Shown here: in pieces, positions 53,699-61,953 of the stretch
Position numbering within the stretch: the stretch's first letter is position 1
Layout: each line of letters begins with the position of its first letter
Source: Hymenobacter sp. H14-R3
GTDB lineage: Bacteria > Bacteroidota > Bacteroidia > Cytophagales > Hymenobacteraceae
Length of the DNA: 64,000 nt
Assembly: GCF_030063445.1 (NCBI RefSeq)
Contig: NZ_JASITD010000010.1
Location: forward strand, 116,854-180,853
Reading direction: 5' to 3'
Notes under the pieces: generated by a model
Database searches by the model: none
What the model was told of the DNA's origin: nothing
The model's input: the letters and a program-made list of their open reading frames with translations, nothing else
Position numbers and translations under genes: made by a program

Positions 53699-53757
53699 GT
53701 AGTCAGCCGCGCAGCGGCGTATCTGCGAAATCCGTTTAATCCGTTTGAATCTGCGGT
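53699..53757. repeat. family C repeat, right copy of the bracketing pair
   Basis: AGTCAGCCGCGCAGCGGCGT, ATCTGCGAAATCCGTTTAAT and CCGTTTGAATCTGCGGT, ending on the first base of the putative-porin stop codon. Confidence 0.85.
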
Positions 53758-55775
53758 TAAAATTCGTGCAGGCGCTGGGCGATATTCCAGCGTAGCGCCA
53801 CCGACGGGTACACCTCCGTGCCGTTGCCGATGGAGCCACCATCTGTGTAAGTAAGCGGCTGATTGATTGACTGATGCCGCACAATAAGGCTGGCGTCGAG
53901 GTACAGGTTGAGGCGGGGCTGGTAAGTAGCCGTGAGGTCGCCGTGGAAGAGGTGGCTGGTGTTGCCGTCGCCCACGCGGTAGCCGTACTCGCGGGGCTTG
54001 CCAGTGGCATCGAGGGGGCGTTTGTCGTAGGGCAGCAAGGGATTTGAGCCGTAGTTGCTGTCCAAGATGGGCATGCCCACCGGGTTGTACACAAAATCGA
54101 GGCCCTGCTTGGTATAGAACGCCTTGGCCACTAAGTTCAGGCGGGGCAGCGGCTGATAGCTGAGCACGCCCAGAATTTCGGTCAGGTTGGCTCCCATAGG
54201 GTGGGCAAGGGGCTGCTGGTACTGCTCATAGGCAGTATAAATATTGGTGTGCTGGTACGTGTAGGGCCGGATGTAGTTGAACTCCACCTGCAAGTCGAGG
54301 TTGCGGATACCGGCCAGGTCGATGAGCTTGCCGCCGAGCTGGATGGCCTGCTTATTACTCCACCAGCCATCGCCGGCCAGCACTTCTTTTATCTTAAACT
54401 CATCCAGCACCAACTGGCCATACAGCTGGGCGCGGTGCTTGATGTTCCACTTAAAGTCGAGGCCCAGCAGGGCATTATCGGTCGAGCCAACTTGCTGCTC
54501 GATAGCGCGGTAGAAAATAAGGGGGTTCAGGTATTGCAGCTCCAGCCCCCGCCCCGGCCCGCCCGACACCTCCGACTCAAACACGCCGATGTTGAAATTA
54601 TTGGTCACATCGAAGCTCAGGTGGTGCAGCGCCAAGTACTTCTTGGGGTACAGCGTATCGGTGTTGGCGATGCCCCGGCGGGCCGTGAGCTCGGCAAAAA
54701 TGTTCTGGTAATTAAATTTCCAGACGCGGGTATTCAGCTTCAGAAAGAAATAGGGCGAGCTGTAATCGCTCAGAATGAGCGAGCGGTACCCATTGCCGAT
54801 AAAGTTGCGGTCGTGGGCCAGCTGCACATTAATGTGCCGGGTGGCGGCGTAGGTGATGCCGCCGCGCGCCGTAAAAAAGTCGTAGGCGCTAGCGAGGCCC
54901 TTAAAAGGCTTGGTGTAGCCCTCGTGCGGGGCCACTGGGTTGCCGGGCCGGCTATCCAGCTCGGTTTGGGCTTGCACCCAGCCCGGTACCTTCTCCTGGT
55001 TATCGGTAAGAAAGCCGTAGAAGCCCAGCCGCTGGTCAATCAGCCCCTCAAAGGCCACGCCGCGGGTGTTCACGTAGCGCAGGCCGCTGTTGCTGTTTGT
55101 GCCGCGGTCGGCGCCGGCTTGCAGCAGCAGCACGGGATTGAGGCGGAAGGAAAAGTCCTTGGTCTGAACGTGGTAAAAATCGGTCTGGTCGCGGTAGAAA
55201 TACTTTAGAAACGGCTTCCGGCTCTGGTTGAGGCTGTCGCCGGTGGCCGAAAACATCCAGTTATCCTGCACCAGGTATTGCGCATTAAAGCGGTCGGCGG
55301 CCGACAAGTCGGCCCCGCTATCGAGCAAATGCTCGCCCAGGTGGCCCGCCGCCGAGCGGGTGTAGGGCCGGGCGCTGGTGTGGGGGTCTTGCAGCGAATC
55401 GGGCCCATACTTAATAGCGTAGCGGTCGATGAGCCGGTAGGTATTGGGGTCGAGCGGCACGTAGAGCGGGCCCTGGTAGGGCGAGCGCGCCGCGCGGTAG
55501 CCGGGGCGGGCGGGCAGCGCGGGGGCATCTTGCACCACGGCCGGGGCTGGCCTGGCCTCCACCGCGGTGGGCTGCGTGGGCTTGCTATCTACGATAACGG
55601 GCTGGTCGGCTTTATCGGCTTTGGGCTCCTTGCTCACCGGCTTTTCGCCGCTGGGCGCGGGCGGCAGGGGCTTGTCGAAGATGTACCAGTTGGCCGAGTT
55701 GGGCTGGGGCGGCGTAGTCTGGGCCGCCAGCGGGCCCACCAAGGCGAGCAATAAGAAAGACAGGTAGTATTTCAT
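53757..55775 (-). CDS. putative porin
   Basis: A 672-residue outer membrane protein with signal peptide MKYYLSFLLLALVGPLAAQ. A Pro/Lys-rich linker spans residues 35-95. The beta-rich body shows family-like DRYAIKYGPDSLQDPH, PVLLLQAGADRGTNSNSG, LGLDFKWNIKHRAQLYGQLV and a terminal YPSVALRWNIAQRL strand. It resembles the Bacteroidetes Putative_porin (Porin_10) family. Substrate unknown. A family C repeat abuts its stop codon. Confidence 0.82.
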   Translation of the reverse strand: MKYYLSFLLLALVGPLAAQTTPPQPNSANWYIFDKPLPPAPSGEKPVSKEPKADKADQPVIVDSKPTQPTAVEARPAPAVVQDAPALPARPGYRAARSPYQGPLYVPLDPNTYRLIDRYAIKYGPDSLQDPHTSARPYTRSAAGHLGEHLLDSGADLSAADRFNAQYLVQDNWMFSATGDSLNQSRKPFLKYFYRDQTDFYHVQTKDFSFRLNPVLLLQAGADRGTNSNSGLRYVNTRGVAFEGLIDQRLGFYGFLTDNQEKVPGWVQAQTELDSRPGNPVAPHEGYTKPFKGLASAYDFFTARGGITYAATRHINVQLAHDRNFIGNGYRSLILSDYSSPYFFLKLNTRVWKFNYQNIFAELTARRGIANTDTLYPKKYLALHHLSFDVTNNFNIGVFESEVSGGPGRGLELQYLNPLIFYRAIEQQVGSTDNALLGLDFKWNIKHRAQLYGQLVLDEFKIKEVLAGDGWWSNKQAIQLGGKLIDLAGIRNLDLQVEFNYIRPYTYQHTNIYTAYEQYQQPLAHPMGANLTEILGVLSYQPLPRLNLVAKAFYTKQGLDFVYNPVGMPILDSNYGSNPLLPYDKRPLDATGKPREYGYRVGDGNTSHLFHGDLTATYQPRLNLYLDASLIVRHQSINQPLTYTDGGSIGNGTEVYPSVALRWNIAQRLHEF

Positions 55776-55892
55776 TCAACCAAAAACTACCCGAAAGGGG
55801 GCAGGTCAGGCAAATTTACGTCGGCCGCCGCTGCCTTGGGTTTTGGCCCCGACCTTTGGCTCTGGCCCACCGCCCGGGCTGCCCCGCCCGCC

Positions 55893-56840
55893 GTGCTTCG
55901 CCTGCTCCGTTTTTCTGCCCTCGACCTTGCCCGCTGGGATGCCTGCGTGGCTGCCAGCCCCGGCGCGCCGCCCTACGCCCAGGCGTGGTGGCTGCGCGCC
56001 ACCGCCGGCCGCTGGGCTGCCGTGGTCGAGCTGGGCCCGGCCGGCGAATACCGCTCGCTGCTGCCGCTGCCCACCAAGTGGCGGCCCTGGGGCCGGGTGG
56101 CCTACCAGCCACTTTTCACGCAGCAGCTGGGCCTGGTGCTCACGGCAGAAAGTGCTTATTTGCAACTAGCAGATTATCTGGTAGTTGCAAATAAATTCGT
56201 AAGCTATCTCTACCAGCAGCTGCCGCCTGCGGTGCTGCCGCTGCCCCCGCTGCCGCCCGGCTTTGCCGCCGCCGAGCGCCTTACCTACCACCTCAGCCTG
56301 GGCCCCGCTGTTGCCGCCCTGCGCCAGGCCTACGCCGCCGACTACCGCCGCCGCCTGCGCCGAAATACCGAACTACATGACCCACTGATAGTTAGCGAAA
56401 GCAAAGACTTGGATGAGCTCATTCAGCTTTTTCTCACCTACCGGGGCTCCGAGCATACTGGCCTGCGCCCGCGCCACTACGCGCCGCTGCGCCGTCTCTA
56501 CGCCGCCGCGCTGGCTCGGGGCGTGGCCGAGCTGCGCCAGGTGCGCGACCCCGCTACCAGTGCGCTGCTAGCGGGCGCGCTGTTTGTGCGGCACATGGGC
56601 GGGGTGGTGTACCTGTTTGCGGCGGCCTCGCCGGCGGGGCGGGCGGCGGGCGCGCCGCTGCTGCTGGTTGACGAGGCGCTGGCCCGGCACGCGGGGCAGC
56701 CGGGGCAGGTATTCGACTTTGAGGGCGGCAGCCGGCCGGCCATTGGGCGTTTCTTCGCGAACTTCGGGGCCCGGCCCGTGGCCTACCCCACGCTCACGTT
56801 CACCGTCAACACTTGGTTTCCAACATGGATGCGCCCCTGA
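55893..56840 (+). CDS. FemAB/GNAT-like acyltransferase
   Basis: A 315-residue protein. The opening LRLLRFSALDLARWDACVAA and the C-terminal FDFEGGSRPAIGRFFANFGA fit the FemAB-like GNAT group that includes Bacteroidetes acyltransferases. The middle carries YAADYRRRLRRNTEL and TYRGSEHTG. The start is uncertain: I chose the GTG at 55893, and a TTG at 55836 is in frame. It overlaps the start of upp by 16 bases, so the two are co-transcribed. A GACCTTTG box stands just upstream at about 55851. Confidence 0.72.
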   Translation: MLRLLRFSALDLARWDACVAASPGAPPYAQAWWLRATAGRWAAVVELGPAGEYRSLLPLPTKWRPWGRVAYQPLFTQQLGLVLTAESAYLQLADYLVVANKFVSYLYQQLPPAVLPLPPLPPGFAAAERLTYHLSLGPAVAALRQAYAADYRRRLRRNTELHDPLIVSESKDLDELIQLFLTYRGSEHTGLRPRHYAPLRRLYAAALARGVAELRQVRDPATSALLAGALFVRHMGGVVYLFAAASPAGRAAGAPLLLVDEALARHAGQPGQVFDFEGGSRPAIGRFFANFGARPVAYPTLTFTVNTWFPTWMRP

Positions 56841-57511
56841 CTACCCCCGATACCACCGCCCCCGCCGAGCGCCTGCACGTCATTTGTGCCGAGCCCAGCA
56901 TTGCCAATCATTTTCTGGCCGAGCTGCGTGACGTCGATATTCAAAAGGACAGCCTGCGCTTTCGGCGCAACTTGCAGCGGCTGGGCGAAATAATCGCCTT
57001 CCGCATCAGCAGCCACCTCAGCTACACGCCGCAGTCGGTGCGCACGCCGCTGGGCGAGGCGGCCAGCCAGCTGCTGCGCGATTTTCCGGTGCTGGCCACC
57101 GTGCTGCGCGCCGGCCTGCCGTTTCACCAGGGCTTTCTCAACTATTTCGACCAAAGCCCCAGCGCCTTCGCGGCCGCCTACCGCATCGAGGGTACGGCCC
57201 AGGTGCAGGTGCAGCTCGACTACCTCACCGCCCCGCGCCTCGATGAGCGCGTGCTCATCCTGGTTGACCCCATGCTGGCCACCGGCAAAAGCCTGGTGCA
57301 AACCTACCGCGCCATGCTGCGCTTTGGCACGCCGCGCCAGGTGCACATTGCCGCCGTCATCGCCTCGCCCGAGGGCGTGGCCTACGTGATGCGCGAAATT
57401 CCGGAAGCCACGCTCTGGATGGCCGCCGTCGATGAGAAGCTCAACGAGCAAGCCTACATCATCCCCGGCCTCGGCGATGCCGGCGACCTCGCCTTCGGCA
57501 GCAAAATTTAA
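56825..57511 (+). CDS. upp: uracil phosphoribosyltransferase
   Basis: A 228-residue salvage enzyme converting uracil and PRPP to UMP. The PRPP loop is ILVDPMLATGKSL and the family motif LRAGLPFHQGFLNYFDQS is present. Terminal IPGLGDAGDLAFG is typical of UPRTases. The ATG at 56825 overlaps the preceding gene's end by 16 bases. Together with pyrD it covers pyrimidine synthesis and salvage in this window. Confidence 0.94.
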   Translation: MDAPLTTPDTTAPAERLHVICAEPSIANHFLAELRDVDIQKDSLRFRRNLQRLGEIIAFRISSHLSYTPQSVRTPLGEAASQLLRDFPVLATVLRAGLPFHQGFLNYFDQSPSAFAAAYRIEGTAQVQVQLDYLTAPRLDERVLILVDPMLATGKSLVQTYRAMLRFGTPRQVHIAAVIASPEGVAYVMREIPEATLWMAAVDEKLNEQAYIIPGLGDAGDLAFGSKI

Positions 57512-57684
57512 CGGGCTTAAACCCGGTCCGGCCGCTGCTTTTGTACCGCCTGCTGCCCGGGCAGCGTTGGGGCTGTGCGGAACCAGCTTGGTCGAAACCG
57601 GGTATGTTTGCGAGACTGCCCACCTCATTTTTAGTGGCTGGGCCGCCCAATTTCACTTTCCCCGTGCTGGTGTTACAATTTACC

Positions 57685-58116
57685 ATGAAACTTGCCACTG
57701 TCTTTCTGCTCAGCACCGTTAAGTTTTTGGGCGGCCCGCTGGCGGGGAGCAGCATGGGCCTGGGTTTTTGGCCCACCATGGGCCTCACCGTGGCCGGCAT
57801 GATGACGAGCGTGTTTATCATTTCGGGCGTGGGCCGGGTGTGGGTACGCCACCGGCAGCAGCAGCGCCGCCTGCGCCGCGAGCCGGTGTTTTCCAAGCGC
57901 TCACGCAACATTATCAAGGTATTTCGGCGATTTGGCATGGGCGGCATCGCGTTTTTGACGCCGGTGCTGCTCTCGCCCATCGGGGGCACCGTTATCGCCA
58001 CGCTGCTGGGCGTGCCGCGCCAGCGCATTATGCTGCACATGCTCTGGAGCGCGCTGCTCTGGGGCGGCGTGCTCACGCTGGCCAGCGCCCGCATCGGGCA
58101 CCTGCTGCACCACTAA
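57685..58116 (+). CDS. small membrane protein of unknown function
   Basis: A 143-residue protein with about four hydrophobic segments. Opening MKLATVFLLSTVKFLGGPLA, a positively charged loop VRHRQQQRRLRREPVFSKR, then RFGMGGIAFLTPVLLSPIGG and SALLWGGVLTLA. TPVLLSPIGGTVIATLLG resembles a segment of small multidrug-export-like or DedA-like membrane proteins, but the match is not strong. The ATG at 57685 is preferred over a longer frame. Role unknown. Confidence 0.65.
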   Translation: MKLATVFLLSTVKFLGGPLAGSSMGLGFWPTMGLTVAGMMTSVFIISGVGRVWVRHRQQQRRLRREPVFSKRSRNIIKVFRRFGMGGIAFLTPVLLSPIGGTVIATLLGVPRQRIMLHMLWSALLWGGVLTLASARIGHLLHH

Positions 58117-58169
58117 GTAAATTATTGATAATCAGTTACTTGCATTTAATATAAGGCGTGCCTAACGGC

Positions 58170-58177
58170 TAGCTTTG
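58170..58177 (+). promoter_or_regulatory. -7 promoter box
   Basis: TAGCTTTG fits TAnnTTTG exactly, 41 bases before the ATG at 58219. Confidence 0.4.
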
Positions 58178-58218
58178 CCAGCCAGTACCTTCGTGCTCTC
58201 GCCCACGCAACGCTGCTA

Positions 58219-58917
58219 ATGAAACTGAAAATAACCCTGCTGGCCAGCTTGTTAGGCTTTTGGCTGCCTCTCGCCTGGGGCCAGTCGCGGCCGCCAGCCG
58301 ACCAGTTGGGCGTGGGCCTATTGGTGCTCAACGAGCAGAATACCAGCTTCTTCAGGAAACCGCCGCCCTTGTTCAGCGATAGCCTTCTGGCCACGCGGCT
58401 GCCTACCCTCACCCCCGAGCGCACTACCTGCCCCACCTGCATGGCCTGCGCCGAGCCGGTAGCCTATCACAAGGGAAAAATTCAGCCCTTCATATGCGGG
58501 AGCGAGGGCATGGAATTTATTTGCACCAAAAAGGCCGCTGGCTACACCGAAATCAGTATCGACAAGCTGGGAAAAAAAGCCTACCTCCAGCCCGGGGCCG
58601 GCATTTTCTACACCTGGAACGGCTACATGCGCCACCAGGCCAGCCAGGGCGATTATTTCACCTTTGTGCGGCAGTGGGACCGCACCGTTCTCTATGACCA
58701 GCCTTACGATTTGCGCCGCCTGCCCCGGCCAACCGCCGCATTGCTTGTTGGGCTTAAGATAAAGAACATCAGCGATTTAAAGTTTTACCCGGTGCTGGTG
58801 AAAGGCTATTGGATGAAGCTGCGCTTTACGGAAGACGGCAATGCCATGCGCTATGCCTGGGTTGTGTGGCGCAACGAAAAAGCCTGGCTGCACGGCTTTC
58901 AATTCCGCACTGATTGA
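58219..58917 (+). CDS. secreted protein with CxxCxxC motif
   Basis: A 232-residue exported protein with signal peptide KITLLASLLGFWLPLAWG. After a variable stretch comes TTCPTCMACAEPVAYHK, three cysteines spaced CxxCxxC, with further cysteines in FICGSEGMEFIC. The remainder is a beta-rich domain with EISIDKLGKKAYLQPGAG and KFYPVLVKGYWMKLRF. The cysteine set could bind metal or form disulfides in the periplasm. I do not recognise a family. Single gene ended by a strong hairpin. Confidence 0.65.
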   Translation: MKLKITLLASLLGFWLPLAWGQSRPPADQLGVGLLVLNEQNTSFFRKPPPLFSDSLLATRLPTLTPERTTCPTCMACAEPVAYHKGKIQPFICGSEGMEFICTKKAAGYTEISIDKLGKKAYLQPGAGIFYTWNGYMRHQASQGDYFTFVRQWDRTVLYDQPYDLRRLPRPTAALLVGLKIKNISDLKFYPVLVKGYWMKLRFTEDGNAMRYAWVVWRNEKAWLHGFQFRTD

Positions 58918-58941
58918 AAATGAATCGAGGCCTGTAGAAAT

Positions 58942-58994
58942 CAAAAGTGATGAGTTAAAAGTCTGACTGTCAGAATTTTAACTCATCACTTTTG
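58942..58994. terminator. long AT-rich hairpin
   Basis: CAAAAGTGATGAGTTAAAA pairs with TTTTAACTCATCACTTTTG, separated by 15 bases. It ends the preceding gene and may belong to the AT-rich repeat families D/E. Confidence 0.7.
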
Positions 58995-59038
58995 AGTGCG
59001 TCTATGCTGCTGCCTTAGCTGCCTGTTCGAATAGCCGC

Positions 59039-60460
59039 TTAGCTGCTGCGCCGGCGCGGGCGGGCATTGATGGCCTTCATGGCCGGGGCCGAAGCGCCTT
59101 TCTTGCCGGGGTTTTTCTTGTTGCCCTTCTGGCTCTTTTTGTGGTGCTTGCCTTCTTCGAAAGCCTTGCCGGTGCGCTTGTCGATGGTGACGCCGGGCTT
59201 AATCCATTCCTTTTTCTCGTGGAACGAGCCTTTGAAATCGGGGTCTTCGCGGCGGCGCTGCTCATCGAGCACGCGGGCGTGAATCTGGCCCTCTATGAAG
59301 GGCGTGTTCGTGATTTCCACTTCCTCCGGAATGGGTAGCAGCTCAATATCCTGCCGAATCATGTCCTGGATGCGCTCGATGTGCTGGCGCTCGGCGGGGT
59401 TGGCAAACGTGATGGCCGCGCCCGTGTGCCGCGCCCGGCCCGTGCGGCCAATGCGGTGCACGTAGTCATCGTACACCAGCGGCACGTCGAAGTTGATAAC
59501 GTGGCTCACCTGCGGCACGTCGATGCCGCGTGAGGCCACGTCGGTCGCCACTAGGTAGCGCACGCCGCCCTCCTTAAAGGCGTCCATGCTGTTGAGGCGG
59601 GCGTTCTGGCCCTTGTTGCCGTGAATTACGCGTACCTCGCCCACGGGCGCTTTGCGCTGCAGGAAGCGCGCCACTTCGTCGGCGTTTTCCTTGGTGCGGG
59701 TAAAGAGCATCACGCGCGTCATCTGCTCGGCGTCGCGGTGCAGCAGGTGCTCCAGCAGGTTGATTTTGGTGGCCAGGTTGGGCACTTCGTACAGGCTCTG
59801 GGTCACAGTTTGGGCGGGCTGGGCGGGGGGCGTTACCTCCACGCGCACCGGAAACTCCAGAAACTCCTCGCTCAGTATGGTCACCCGCTCGGGCATGGTG
59901 GCCGAAAACAGTACGTTCTGGCGCTTGCGCGGAATAATTTCCAGCACCCGCCGAATCTGGGGCATAAAGCCCATGTCCATCATTTTATCGGCCTCATCAA
60001 GCACCAAGGTCTGAATATTTTTCAGCACCAAATCACCCTTGAGGTAAATTTCCATCAGCCGGCCCGGCGTGGCAATCAGAATATCGAGCCCGGCCTGAAT
60101 GGTTTCAATCTGCGTTTTCGGCCCTAGCCCGCCGTAGATGGCATAAATGCGCAAATCGGTGTAGGTGGCCAGCGCTTTGAGGTGCTTTTCGAGTTGAATG
60201 GCCAGCTCGCGGGTAGGGGCCAAGATGAGGGCGCGCGGGTGCTCGCCCTGCGCATATTTCACCTTCATGAGCAGCGGCAGGCCGAAGGCGGCCGTTTTGC
60301 CGGTGCCCGTTTGGGCAATGCCCAGCACGTCGTGCCCAGCCAGCAGCAGCGGAATGGTTTGCACCTGCACCGGGGTGGGCTCGGTGAAGCCAGCCTCGGC
60401 TACGGCGGTGAGTAATTGCTTGTTAAGTTTAAAGTCGGCGAAGGCGGCAAGGGTATCCAT
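59039..60460 (-). CDS. DEAD-box RNA helicase
   Basis: A 473-residue ATP-dependent RNA helicase of the RhlE type, cytoplasmic. Motifs in order: Q motif (GFTEPTPVQVQTIPLLLAG), motif I AQTGTGKTAAF, APTRELAIQL, ATPGRLME, motif II LDEADKMMDMG, motif III FSATMPERV, and motif VI YVHRIGRTGRARHTG. The C-terminal 60 residues are Lys/Gly-rich (KKSQKGNKKNPGKKG), usual for RNA annealing tails. A GACCTTTG box lies only about 4 bases before the ATG on the minus strand, so the transcript may be almost leaderless. Confidence 0.93.
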   Translation of the reverse strand: MDTLAAFADFKLNKQLLTAVAEAGFTEPTPVQVQTIPLLLAGHDVLGIAQTGTGKTAAFGLPLLMKVKYAQGEHPRALILAPTRELAIQLEKHLKALATYTDLRIYAIYGGLGPKTQIETIQAGLDILIATPGRLMEIYLKGDLVLKNIQTLVLDEADKMMDMGFMPQIRRVLEIIPRKRQNVLFSATMPERVTILSEEFLEFPVRVEVTPPAQPAQTVTQSLYEVPNLATKINLLEHLLHRDAEQMTRVMLFTRTKENADEVARFLQRKAPVGEVRVIHGNKGQNARLNSMDAFKEGGVRYLVATDVASRGIDVPQVSHVINFDVPLVYDDYVHRIGRTGRARHTGAAITFANPAERQHIERIQDMIRQDIELLPIPEEVEITNTPFIEGQIHARVLDEQRRREDPDFKGSFHEKKEWIKPGVTIDKRTGKAFEEGKHHKKSQKGNKKNPGKKGASAPAMKAINARPRRRSS

Positions 60461-60505
60461 TCCGCAAAGGTCGGGCTATTTTGCTGCGTGGGCCGCAAAG
60501 TGGGA

Positions 60506-60629
60506 TGTCCTTGCGAGCGCAACGCAGTGGAGCGCGGCAATCTTTCCTTATTGTCCTCACCAGCTGATTAGTACCCCGAATGGTAAGGAAAGATTGCCGC
60601 GCTCCACTGCGCTGCGCTCGCAAGGACAG
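60506..60629. repeat. family B paired element forming a long hairpin
   Basis: TGTCCTTGCGAGCGCAACGC with GTGGAGCGCGGCAATCTTTC pairs against the reverse copy ending CGCTGCGCTCGCAAGGACA. A 30-base middle separates the arms. It lies between the divergent helicase and tRNA-His genes. Confidence 0.85.
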
Positions 60630-60671
60630 ATGATTTTTGCTGAAAAACCTTGCAGGAAACATTCCTCCGCG

Positions 60672-60679
60672 TATCTTTG
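60672..60679 (+). promoter_or_regulatory. tRNA-His promoter
   Basis: TATCTTTG fits TAnnTTTG exactly. A CTTG at 60649-60652 lies about 19 bases upstream, close to the expected -33 position. Confidence 0.55.
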
Positions 60680-60699
60680 CACCCACAAAACCACACACG

Positions 60700-60773
60700 G
60701 TAGATATAGCTCAGCTGGTTAGAGCATCGGATTGTGATTCCGAAGGCCGTGGGTTCGAGCCCCATTATTTACC
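60700..60773 (+). tRNA. tRNA-His (GTG anticodon)
   Basis: A complete cloverleaf. The acceptor arm GTAGATA pairs with TATTTAC, with one G-U. The D-arm is GCTCAGCTGGTTAGAGC. The anticodon stem CGGA/TCCG frames loop TTGTGAT with anticodon GTG. The T-arm is GTGGGTTCGAGCCCCAT. A G at 60699 can serve as the extra G-1 of tRNA-His opposite the discriminator C. CCA is not encoded. Confidence 0.95.
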
Positions 60774-60779
60774 CGCAGG

Positions 60780-60814
60780 AAAGTCCCTGGATGCGAATCC
60801 AGGGACTTTTTTTG
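60780..60814 (+). terminator. tRNA-His terminator
   Basis: AAAGTCCCTGGAT pairs with ATCCAGGGACTTT around GCGA, followed by a run of Ts. Confidence 0.92.
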
Positions 60815-60870
60815 TTATTTGCGCAGTTGCGTAGCCAATCGCCTACTTTTTACCACTCTAAATTTCCGCA

Positions 60871-61800
60871 ATGAGTCTGCTCGTTATCGGCTCCGTGGCC
60901 TTCGACGCCCTGGAAACCCCCTTCGGCAAAACCGATAAAATCATCGGTGGCGCGGCCACTTATATCAGCCTGTCGGCCTCGTACTCGACCAAACCCGTGA
61001 ACCTGGTGGCCGTCGTGGGTGGCGACTTCCCGCAGGCCGACATCCAGACGCTGGAAAACCACGGTGTAAATACCGAGGGCCTGCAAATCAAGCCGGATGA
61101 GAAATCGTTTTTCTGGTCGGGTCGCTATAATAAGGACCTCAACTCGCGCGAAACCATTACCACTGAGCTCAACGTGCTTGGCTCGTTCGACCCCCTTATC
61201 CCGGACGCGTATCAGGATTGCAAGTACCTGATGCTGGGCAACTTAGCCCCGCAGGTGCAGCGCCTCGTAGTGGAGCGCCTCGTGAACCGCCCCAAACTCA
61301 TCGTGCTCGACACCATGAACTTCTGGATGGACGTGGCTCCCGACGAGTTGCTGGCCACCATCGAAATGGTAGACGTGCTCAGCATCAACGACGAGGAAGC
61401 CCGCCAGCTGTCGGGCGAGTACTCGCTGGTGAAAGCAGCTCGCAAAATTCTGGCCCTGGGGCCAAAGTTCTTGATTATCAAGAAGGGTGAGCACGGCGCG
61501 CTGCTGTTTCACAAGAATAAAACGTTCTTCGCCCCGGCCCTGCCGCTGGAAGAAGTATTCGACCCCACCGGCGCCGGCGACACGTTTGCGGGCGGCTTCA
61601 TCGGCCACATCGCCGCCACCGACGACTGCTCGTTCGAAAACCTGAAGCGCGCCGTTATCCACGGCTCAGCCATGGCCTCGTTCTGCGTCGAGAAATTCGG
61701 TACCGAGCGCCTGCTCAATCTCACGCAGGAAGAAATCGAAGCCCGCGAAGCCCAGTTTGAAGAGCTGGTGCGCGTGCAGCCGGTTATAGTAAACGCCTAA
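60871..61800 (+). CDS. PfkB-family carbohydrate kinase
   Basis: A 309-residue sugar or nucleoside kinase of the ribokinase superfamily. The N-terminus VIGSVAFDALETPFGKT and the glycine pair KIIGGAATYISLSAS are in place. The catalytic motif DPTGAGDTFAGGFIGHIA carries the base Asp. Length and layout match the group conserved in Bacteroidetes next to housekeeping genes. The substrate is not predictable. Adenosine or a sugar are candidates. A family A palindrome follows the stop. Confidence 0.9.
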   Translation: MSLLVIGSVAFDALETPFGKTDKIIGGAATYISLSASYSTKPVNLVAVVGGDFPQADIQTLENHGVNTEGLQIKPDEKSFFWSGRYNKDLNSRETITTELNVLGSFDPLIPDAYQDCKYLMLGNLAPQVQRLVVERLVNRPKLIVLDTMNFWMDVAPDELLATIEMVDVLSINDEEARQLSGEYSLVKAARKILALGPKFLIIKKGEHGALLFHKNKTFFAPALPLEEVFDPTGAGDTFAGGFIGHIAATDDCSFENLKRAVIHGSAMASFCVEKFGTERLLNLTQEEIEAREAQFEELVRVQPVIVNA

Positions 61801-61815
61801 ATAACAGATAATTAG

Positions 61816-61919
61816 AAGAACGTCATGCGGAGCTTGCCGAAGCATTTCGCTCGCACCGTTGGGGTTACAACTCCAACGGTGCGGGCGAAATGCTTCGGCA
61901 AGCTCCGCATGACGTTCTT
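61816..61919. repeat. family A palindrome, near-perfect copy
   Basis: 104 bases with arms AAGAACGTCATGCGGAGCTT and continuing GCCGAAGCATTTCGC, mirrored almost perfectly by GCGAAATGCTTCGGCAAGCT then CCGCATGACGTTCTT. The inner part also pairs (CGCACCGTTGG and CCAACGGTGCG). Confidence 0.92.
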
Positions 61920-61953
61920 TTTGGTGCCTACTCACAGTTAATCTCACCTCCCC

